Assembly (NCBI GenBank): GCA_910579735.1
Contig: CAJTUZ010000001.1
Coordinates: 248,001 to 312,000, forward strand
Length of the DNA stretch: 64,000 nucleotides
DNA from: an uncultured Lachnospiraceae bacterium
Lineage (GTDB): Bacteria > Bacillota > Clostridia > Lachnospirales > Lachnospiraceae
Direction: 5' to 3'
Shown: in pieces, positions 58,071 through 64,000 of the stretch
How the letters are laid out: every line of letters starts with the position of its first letter
How positions within the stretch are numbered: the first letter of the stretch is position 1
The notes under the pieces: generated by a model
Told to the model about the DNA's origin: nothing
The model's database searches: none
What the model saw: the letters and a program-made list of their open reading frames with translations, nothing else
Translations under genes and position numbers: made by a program

Positions 58071-59489
58071 ATGGGAAAAGATGCGAATTCCGGTAACGCT
58101 GGCAAGAAAAGCAAAAAGAATCCGGTTGGCAAATTTTTCAGTGGATTGGGAAATGATTTAAAAGAACTCGGTCTGACCTTTACAGAGGGAGACTGGAAGA
58201 CAAAAGTATCTTATCTGATCATGGGATTTGGGCCCCTGATGCGTAAACAATTTGTAAGAGGTATTGCTTATCTGGCATTGGAAGCAGTGTTTATCTTCTA
58301 TATGGCTTCTTTTGGAGTACACTATCTGAAAGACCTGGGGACGCTTGGAACCATTGCAAGGGTTTTGAATGATAACGGTACCTATTCTTACAATGATAAC
58401 AGTTTTTTGATTCTGTTATATAGTATTTTAACGATTATTATTATCTGTGCTTTTATTTTTGCATGGAGAATGAATATCCGGGAGAACCGGAACGAAGAGA
58501 AGCTGCTTGCGGCGGGAAAGGCACTTTCTTCCCCGAAACAGGATCTGTATTCTCTGCTTGATTCTCATTTTGATAAAACATTATTGGCATTGCCGGTTCT
58601 GGGTATTTTCCTCTTTACCGTACTGCCGATTATTTTCATGATTTGTATTGCTTTTACGAATTATGATCAAAAACATCAGCCGCCGACGAATCTGTTTTCC
58701 TGGGTTGGCCTGGAGAACTTTCAAAACCTGTTTTCTTTCGGCGAGCAGGGAATCGGTTCCACGTTCTTTACGGTACTTAGCTGGACATTGATTTGGGCGT
58801 TTTTTGCAACATTCCTGACCTATTTTGCAGGTATGGGTGTTGCGATTATGATAAATAAGAAGGGAATCAAATTCAAAAAGCTTTGGAGAACGATCCTTGT
58901 TATGACGATCGCGGTACCGCAGTTTGTTTCTCTGTTATATGTTTATAAAATGTTTGCAAACGATGGTTTGATCAATACGTATCTGATGAGATGGGGCTGG
59001 ATCGAGTCCCGCATTCCGTTCTGGTCAGATCCGCTGTTATCTAAGATCGTTATCATCGTGGTCAACCTTTGGATCGGTATTCCTTATACGATGCTCATTA
59101 CAACGGGTCTGCTGATGAACATTCCGGAAGACTTATATGAAAGCGCAAGAATTGACGGCGCAAGCGGATTCCAGATGTTTAGAAGCATTACGCTTCCTTA
59201 TATGCTGTTTGTAACGGGACCGTTCTTACTGACACAGTTTACCGGTAACTTAAATAACTTTAACGTTATTTACCTCTTAACGCAGGGTGGACCATATTCC
59301 ATGGAACTTTCCAACAAAGCGGGATATACGGATCTGCTCGTTACCTGGCTGTATAAGATGACGGTCAATGATACAAATTATCGAATGGCCGCCGTGCTCG
59401 GTATTATGATATTCGCTGTAACCGCAGTAATTTCTCTTGTTGTGTACGGTATGCTGCCGTCCGTAAAAGATGAGGAGGGATTCCAATAA
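58071..59489 (+). CDS. sugar ABC permease, GanP/MalF-like
   Basis: 472 residues, ATG 58071 after GGGAGGG (an in-frame TTG at 58065 is less likely). Six to eight membrane helices; the family's EAA loop is DLYESARIDGASGFQMFRSI. The N-terminal 70 residues are hydrophilic and basic. Works with the gene at 59489 as a heterodimer. No ATPase gene is present, so a shared MsmX-type ATPase must be coded elsewhere (established for B. subtilis GanSPQ). Confidence 0.9.
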   Translation: MGKDANSGNAGKKSKKNPVGKFFSGLGNDLKELGLTFTEGDWKTKVSYLIMGFGPLMRKQFVRGIAYLALEAVFIFYMASFGVHYLKDLGTLGTIARVLNDNGTYSYNDNSFLILLYSILTIIIICAFIFAWRMNIRENRNEEKLLAAGKALSSPKQDLYSLLDSHFDKTLLALPVLGIFLFTVLPIIFMICIAFTNYDQKHQPPTNLFSWVGLENFQNLFSFGEQGIGSTFFTVLSWTLIWAFFATFLTYFAGMGVAIMINKKGIKFKKLWRTILVMTIAVPQFVSLLYVYKMFANDGLINTYLMRWGWIESRIPFWSDPLLSKIVIIVVNLWIGIPYTMLITTGLLMNIPEDLYESARIDGASGFQMFRSITLPYMLFVTGPFLLTQFTGNLNNFNVIYLLTQGGPYSMELSNKAGYTDLLVTWLYKMTVNDTNYRMAAVLGIMIFAVTAVISLVVYGMLPSVKDEEGFQ

Positions 59490-60352
59490 TGAGTAAATCA
59501 ATGAAGACAAAAAGAACTATCGGTAATGCGATTACCTATATTGTATTGATCGTGATCAGCTTTGTTTGGTTATTCCCGTTCGTATGTCTGTTTCTGCAGA
59601 GTCTTCGTTCCTATAATGAAGGCGGAGGCGGTATGGTAGAATATCTGCTGCCGAAACAGTTTTCGCTGGATTCCTACGCATTCCTGTTAAGCGAAGAGAG
59701 CCAGTTCATCCGCTGGTACGGCAATACGCTGATTATTGCGGCTTTTGTGGCATTATTCCAGACGATCGTTGTATTGTGCGTAAGTTATGCACTTTCCCGT
59801 ATGCGTTTTAAAGGCCGTACGTTTTTGATGAAGTTCTGGTTGATTCTGGGGATGTTCCCCGGATTCCTGACCATGATCTGTCTCTACTTCCTGTTAAAGC
59901 AGTTTGGTCTGACGCAGGCAGGTGCGATTCCGGGATTGATCCTGATTGCAGTGGCAAGTTCCGGTATGGGATATTACGTAATAAAAGGATATTTTGATAC
60001 GATACCGAAAGCGCTCGATGAGGCGGCAAGAATCGACGGTGCGTCCAGAGCGAGAGTGTTCTTTACGATGATCATTCCGATGTCCAAACCGATCATTATT
60101 TATGCGGCGCTCGTTGCGTTCATGGCGCCATGGTGTGATTATGTATTCGCTTCCTATGTTGCATTCGGTTATTCCGACAGCTACAACGTAGCGGTAGCGA
60201 TGCAGCGCTGGGTATGGACCAATGACTATCAGGGATATTTCACAAGATTCTGTGCCGGCGGTATGCTGATCGCCGTACCGGTTACCATTCTCTTCATATG
60301 CTTGCAGAAGTACTATGTTGAAGGTGTTACCGGCGGTGCAGTGAAAGGTTAA
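59489..60352 (+). CDS. sugar ABC permease, GanQ/MalG-like
   Basis: 287 residues with six helices. The EAA loop is KALDEAARIDGASRARVFFT. GAGGAGGGA lies before the ATG, and the first base of its start codon is shared with the previous stop. The product forms the second membrane half of the oligosaccharide importer. A strong terminator follows at 60411. Confidence 0.92.
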   Translation: MSKSMKTKRTIGNAITYIVLIVISFVWLFPFVCLFLQSLRSYNEGGGGMVEYLLPKQFSLDSYAFLLSEESQFIRWYGNTLIIAAFVALFQTIVVLCVSYALSRMRFKGRTFLMKFWLILGMFPGFLTMICLYFLLKQFGLTQAGAIPGLILIAVASSGMGYYVIKGYFDTIPKALDEAARIDGASRARVFFTMIIPMSKPIIIYAALVAFMAPWCDYVFASYVAFGYSDSYNVAVAMQRWVWTNDYQGYFTRFCAGGMLIAVPVTILFICLQKYYVEGVTGGAVKG

Positions 60353-60410
60353 AAAAGATTTTTCCGTTCGCCGGAAATGGAGGCGTAAGAAGGAAACGTC
60401 AGAAAAGTAT

Positions 60411-60446
60411 AAAAATGCAGGCTGTCCCGTGACGGTCTGCATTTTT
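60411..60446 (+). terminator. terminator after the uptake genes
   Basis: AAAAATGCAG (60411-60420) pairs with CTGCATTTTT (60437-60446), 16-base loop, perfect ten-base stem. Confidence 0.8.
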
Positions 60447-60540
60447 CAGACATATGCGGCAAAGCGCCTGCATTGTGCGGCGGACGGTCTGCGGGCAGGA
60501 GCAGTTTAATGATGATAGAAGCGAAAGAAAGGAAATGGAC

Positions 60541-62325
60541 ATGGCTATCAGGATGAAAAAAGCGACAGCGCTGATACTGGCATACTGTATGATCTGTCTG
60601 ACAGCATGCGGAAACGGCGGCGCGCAGGGGAATGGAACAGATCCGGCTGATACGGCGGGAACTGCCGGAGAAGTCGGTATGGACAGCGCGGCGGAGAATA
60701 CAGCTGAAACAGGGGAGAGTACAGATACGGACAGTGCGGCGGAGGGGGCGCAGGAAGCTTCCGATACAGCACAGGAGCCGGATATTACCGATATGATTCC
60801 GCTGCAGGTGATCGACGACAATTACCGGACTTATTATGAGGTGTTTGTCTATTCTTTTTATGACAGTGACGGCGACGGGATAGGAGATCTGCAGGGTTTG
60901 ATTTCCCAACTGGATTATATCAACGATGGGGACGATACAACAGACACGGACCTGGGATGCAACGGTATCTGGCTGATGCCGGTGAACCCTTCGCCTACTT
61001 ACCATAAATATGATGTCACCGATTATTATGATATCGATGCCGCATATGGAACGCTGGAAGATTTTAAAGAACTGCTTGCGGCCTGTGAGGAAAGAGGGAT
61101 CAAAGTGATCATGGATCTTGTGTTAAACCATTCCTCATCCGAACATCCGTGGTTCGTAGAAGCTTCTTCCTATTTAAAGGCATTGGGGGATGACGAACCG
61201 AATATCGAGGACTGTCCTTATTTTGACTATTATCATTTTACGAAGGAACCGGCTTCGGGGTATGAAGCGCTGCCCGGGACAGACTGGTATTATGAGGCGC
61301 GTTTCTGGAGCGGGATGCCGGATCTGAATCTGGATTCGCAGGCTCTGCGCGGCGAGATCGAAGATATCTGTAAATACTGGCTGGATATGGGAGTCGGCGG
61401 CTTCAGACTGGATGCGGTCAAAGAATATTATACGGAAAGCATACCGGATAATGTTGCATTTTTAAGCTGGCTGACTGATGCAGTCAAAGCTGAAAAGGAA
61501 GACGCCTACCTGGTTGGAGAGGCATGGTTGGATATAAACGGATTTTCACAATATTATGCCAGCGGGATTGACAGCCTTTTTAATTTTTCCTTCGCCGGTG
61601 CGGAAGGACTGATCTGCAAAACCGTCAAAGGCTCTTCCACGGTGCGCTATGGAGAGACCATAGCCTCTTTGGACGAAACATTCGGGCAATATAATGAAGA
61701 TTATATTGACGCGCCTTTTTATACCAATCATGATATGGCGAGAAGCGCAGGCTACTATGTAGGAGAAGATGCCGTAAGTCAGTTAAAGATGGCGGCCGCA
61801 ATGAATCTTTTTATGAACGGTTCGGCATTCGTTTATTACGGAGAAGAGCTTGGCATGAAAGGGTCCGGAAAAGATGAGAATAAGCGTGCACCGATGTGTT
61901 GGAGTAAGAATGCCGATATGGAGGGGATGTGCGACGGCCCCGCCGATATGGATGCTTTTGAGATGAAATACGAGAGTCTGGAAGAACAGTCCAAAGATCA
62001 GGATTCGATTTACTGTTATTATAAGAAAGCGATCAGGATCAGAAATCAGAATCCGGAGATCGCAAGGGGGAAGGTCGAATATTTAAGCGGGATTTCCAAT
62101 GAGCGTTTCTGTATTCTGAAAAAAACATGGGAAGGCTCCGAGGTAGTTTTGATCTTTCATACGGGAGCCGAAAGCGGAGAATTGGATATCGCAGGTCTTA
62201 CCGTGAATGGAGAAACCGTTACACCGGATCATATATGCGGCAGTCTGGAAACCGGAGAAGAGAAGTGCAGTATAGCCGATTCCGTACTGACAATGCCGGG
62301 ATATTCTGTTCTTGTATTAAAATAG
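60541..62325 (+). CDS. GH13 alpha-amylase-family lipoprotein
   Basis: 594 residues from ATG 60541, with AAAGG spaced 8 bases. The lipoprotein signal ends LTAC. A linker of Ala/Gly/Asp/Thr (about 24-85) leads to the GH13 barrel: NGIWLMPVNPSPTYHKYD, VIMDLVLNHSS, nucleophile Asp in GFRLDAVKEYY, acid/base Glu in YLVGEAWLD and the third Asp in FYTNHDMARS. All three catalytic acids are present. Acts outside on alpha-glucans. Its presence beside galactan genes suggests the locus handles mixed plant fibre, or is simply adjacent. Confidence 0.88.
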   Translation: MAIRMKKATALILAYCMICLTACGNGGAQGNGTDPADTAGTAGEVGMDSAAENTAETGESTDTDSAAEGAQEASDTAQEPDITDMIPLQVIDDNYRTYYEVFVYSFYDSDGDGIGDLQGLISQLDYINDGDDTTDTDLGCNGIWLMPVNPSPTYHKYDVTDYYDIDAAYGTLEDFKELLAACEERGIKVIMDLVLNHSSSEHPWFVEASSYLKALGDDEPNIEDCPYFDYYHFTKEPASGYEALPGTDWYYEARFWSGMPDLNLDSQALRGEIEDICKYWLDMGVGGFRLDAVKEYYTESIPDNVAFLSWLTDAVKAEKEDAYLVGEAWLDINGFSQYYASGIDSLFNFSFAGAEGLICKTVKGSSTVRYGETIASLDETFGQYNEDYIDAPFYTNHDMARSAGYYVGEDAVSQLKMAAAMNLFMNGSAFVYYGEELGMKGSGKDENKRAPMCWSKNADMEGMCDGPADMDAFEMKYESLEEQSKDQDSIYCYYKKAIRIRNQNPEIARGKVEYLSGISNERFCILKKTWEGSEVVLIFHTGAESGELDIAGLTVNGETVTPDHICGSLETGEEKCSIADSVLTMPGYSVLVLK

Positions 62326-62383
62326 CGTGTCGCTGAAAACAGCAGAGCGTAGAAAATAGCATGTATGAAAAATAAAAGACAGC

Positions 62384-62426
62384 ACAACAAAACCCCCGAA
62401 GTTAATAACCTCGGGGGTTTCGTTGT
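62384..62426 (+). terminator. strong terminator after the GH13 gene
   Basis: AAACCCCCGA (62390-62399) and TCGGGGGTTT (62411-62420) form a perfect stem, extended by ACAAC/GTTGT outside one mismatch. This closes the whole uptake and amylase region. Confidence 0.85.
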
Positions 62427-62661
62427 GTAAAAGGGGAATTCTTCCGGAATTGCTATTACCCGACTTGACTTCCGTAATCAAGTCTATCTCTATAATATAG
62501 ATTAAACAGATAAAAGTCTACGAATATATTGCAAAAAAATAACACTATATTAGCATTTCATGTCGAAACCGGGAGATAAATGAATGCAATATAGAATAAA
62601 AAGAAGTAATTTCTTCCAAAACTTTACGAAATATTGCGGGAATGCAGTCGTAAAAATAAGA

Positions 62662-62690
62662 TTGAAATTTGCATCTAATTAGTGTAAAGT
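62662..62690 (+). promoter_or_regulatory. promoter of the MFS transporter gene
   Basis: TTGAAA (62662-62667), a 17-base spacer, TAAAGT (62685-62690). The rest of the 336-base gap 62427-62762 has a GACTTGA/TCAAGTC hairpin (62462-62484) and a TATAATATAG stretch (62491-62500), and no gene that I can support. Confidence 0.5.
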
Positions 62691-62762
62691 AGTAGTAGCG
62701 TATTCGTGATAAAATCAAGGAAATATGCGAATACAAATATAAAGTGTAAAGGAAGATGGAGT

Positions 62763-64000
62763 ATGGGAGAGAGTGCAAAAGATAAGGGCGGTTGGCGCAC
62801 GAATAAGTGGGTCCGTGCGGCAATTCCCGCGTTACTGCTTCACTGCAGTATCGGTACAGTTTATTGCTGGTCAATTTTCAGCCAGGAGATTGCTGATTAT
62901 ATCGGCTTTACAAAGGGAGCGACAGAATGGGCATTCAGTTTTGCCATTTTTTTCCTTGGTATGTCTGCAGCGTTTCTTGGCAATGTCGTGGAAAAGGATA
63001 TTCATAAATCCTCTTTGATCGCGGCAATCTGTTTTGCAGCCGGTATGGCCGGAACAGGATTTTTCATTTACTACGGCGGTCAGCATCAGGCCAGTCCGAT
63101 AGCGCTGATCGGAATCTACATATGTTATGGTTTTATCATGGGTGTCGGTCTCGGAACCGGATATCTGTCACCGGTTAAGACATTGATGCTCTGGTTCAAG
63201 GACAGAAAAGGTCTGGCAACAGGGCTTGCCGTTGCAGGTTTCGGCGCTGCAAAGGCGATCGCAAGTCCGATCATGCAGGGTATGCTGGACGGTCTTGGTG
63301 ACGGCGGTATTTATAAGATGTTCTTTATTCTGGCGGGCGTTTATTTCGTTATGATGTTCGTCGGGCATCTGCTCCTGAAGAAGCCGGATGACTGGCATGA
63401 ACCGCAGAGCAAAGATAAGAGCCAGGGTATTATGGCGGTTTTGAAAAGCAAACCGATCACAAATTATATCGGTATCTGGCTGATGTTCTATATTAATATC
63501 ACGTGCGGTCTGGCGCTCATTTCACAGGAGAAAATGATCGTGAAATGCATCGGTCTGGCAAGTTTTGCAGGCATTATTTCAACGGTATCCGCAATCTTTA
63601 ATGCAGGCGGACGCCTTGGATTCTCCGCATGGGCAGACAGCATGAAAGACAGGAATACGATCTATAAGCTGATCTTCGTTTTGTCTATCGCATTTACGGC
63701 AATCGTCATGCTGACAGGCGGTATCAAAAACGGAGAGGGCAATACATTGCTGATCATCCTTGTTCTGGGACTGATCTTTGTTGTTAACGCAGGGTACGGC
63801 GGCGGATTTTCCAATGTACCGACGCTGCTTTCCGATCACTACGGTATGGGAAATATCAGTGCGATTCATGGTATCACGCTTTCTGCATGGGCTTTTGCAG
63901 GATTGACCGGTAATCAGATGGCAACCTGGATTGTCAGCAAATTCGGTGCTCCGGTAGATATTGAACATGCGCTTGCCGACGGAACTGTAGAGACTATCAC
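62763..64000 (+). CDS. OxlT/OFA-type major facilitator transporter, cut by window end
   Basis: 412 codons are visible, without a stop, so the gene is partial at the right edge. Start ATG 62763 after AAAGGAAG. It has about eleven hydrophobic helices within the visible part. GLGTGYLSPVKTLMLWFKDRKG and the following GLATGLAVAGFGAAKAI are typical of the oxalate:formate antiporter (OFA) family, which in Lachnospiraceae often transports small organic acids. The expected 12 helices suggest only a little is missing. Not part of the sugar system by position, since a strong terminator separates them. Confidence 0.85.
   Translation, partial: MGESAKDKGGWRTNKWVRAAIPALLLHCSIGTVYCWSIFSQEIADYIGFTKGATEWAFSFAIFFLGMSAAFLGNVVEKDIHKSSLIAAICFAAGMAGTGFFIYYGGQHQASPIALIGIYICYGFIMGVGLGTGYLSPVKTLMLWFKDRKGLATGLAVAGFGAAKAIASPIMQGMLDGLGDGGIYKMFFILAGVYFVMMFVGHLLLKKPDDWHEPQSKDKSQGIMAVLKSKPITNYIGIWLMFYINITCGLALISQEKMIVKCIGLASFAGIISTVSAIFNAGGRLGFSAWADSMKDRNTIYKLIFVLSIAFTAIVMLTGGIKNGEGNTLLIILVLGLIFVVNAGYGGGFSNVPTLLSDHYGMGNISAIHGITLSAWAFAGLTGNQMATWIVSKFGAPVDIEHALADGTVETI

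Overview
The window looks like a chromosomal segment of a motile, anaerobic, plant-polysaccharide-using Clostridia member, most likely family Lachnospiraceae. This is inferred from moderate G+C, strong AGGAGG-type ribosome sites, Firmicutes-type genes (ClpC under a small GntR regulator, LCP and RadA proteins, a heterodimeric ABC exporter, ganSPQ-type sugar uptake) and many lipoproteins with LTAC/LTGC boxes. No CRISPR array, prophage, transposase or rRNA was seen. The only tRNA recognised is tRNA-Trp. The last gene runs off the right edge.

Layout. (1) 0.1-12.5 kb, plus strand: a chemotaxis operon (cheR, cheB, a CheY-like receiver, cheA, cheW, a methyl-accepting protein). It continues into a free Hpt protein, a Cache-type hybrid kinase with two receivers, and two paralogous lipoproteins of unknown role. 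(2) 12.6-16.2 kb: a membrane-anchored lipase-like hydrolase, a YdcF/DUF218 protein, a 179-bp element with perfect 36-bp inverted ends, and a TPR lipoprotein. (3) 16.2-25.5 kb: housekeeping genes, namely a degenerate Nudix protein, pyrF-pyrE, two small membrane proteins, an M29-type aminopeptidase, purE-purM-purN-purD and a zinc-ribbon/helix-turn-helix protein. (4) 25.5-36.8 kb: an SH3 cell-envelope protein, gntR-clpC, a small beta-rich protein, radA, an LCP protein behind a structured leader, and a two-gene heterodimeric ABC exporter. (5) 36.9-37.5 kb, minus strand: tRNA-Trp with a lipoprotein gene starting two bases after the tRNA end.

(6) 37.8-62.4 kb: galactan use, interrupted by unrelated genes. 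It has a secreted GH53 endo-galactanase, a GH42 beta-galactosidase, a second GH53 without a signal peptide, a ganSPQ-like ABC uptake system without its own ATPase, a GH13 lipoprotein, two LacI-type regulators, and an unrecognised 619-residue protein paired with a zinc-ribbon protein. Outer galactan would be cut at the surface, oligomers imported, then trimmed inside. Set into this stretch (42.2-47.9 kb, minus strand) is a Bce-like module: response regulator, soluble-looking kinase, two different ATPases and one large FtsX-type permease. A three-repeat, 11-bp-period candidate response-regulator box lies in front of the permease. TraX-like, PadR, DUF305 and a probable gene remnant follow. (7) 62.8 kb to the end: an OxlT/OFA-type major facilitator transporter, cut by the window edge.

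The least explained items are the leader RNA before the LCP gene, the tRNA-Trp/lipoprotein junction, the long inverted-repeat element, the 11-bp-period box with its asymmetric ATPase pair, and the unknown gene pair at 51.9-54.0 kb. All functional calls rest on motifs read by eye; no database search or folding program was run.
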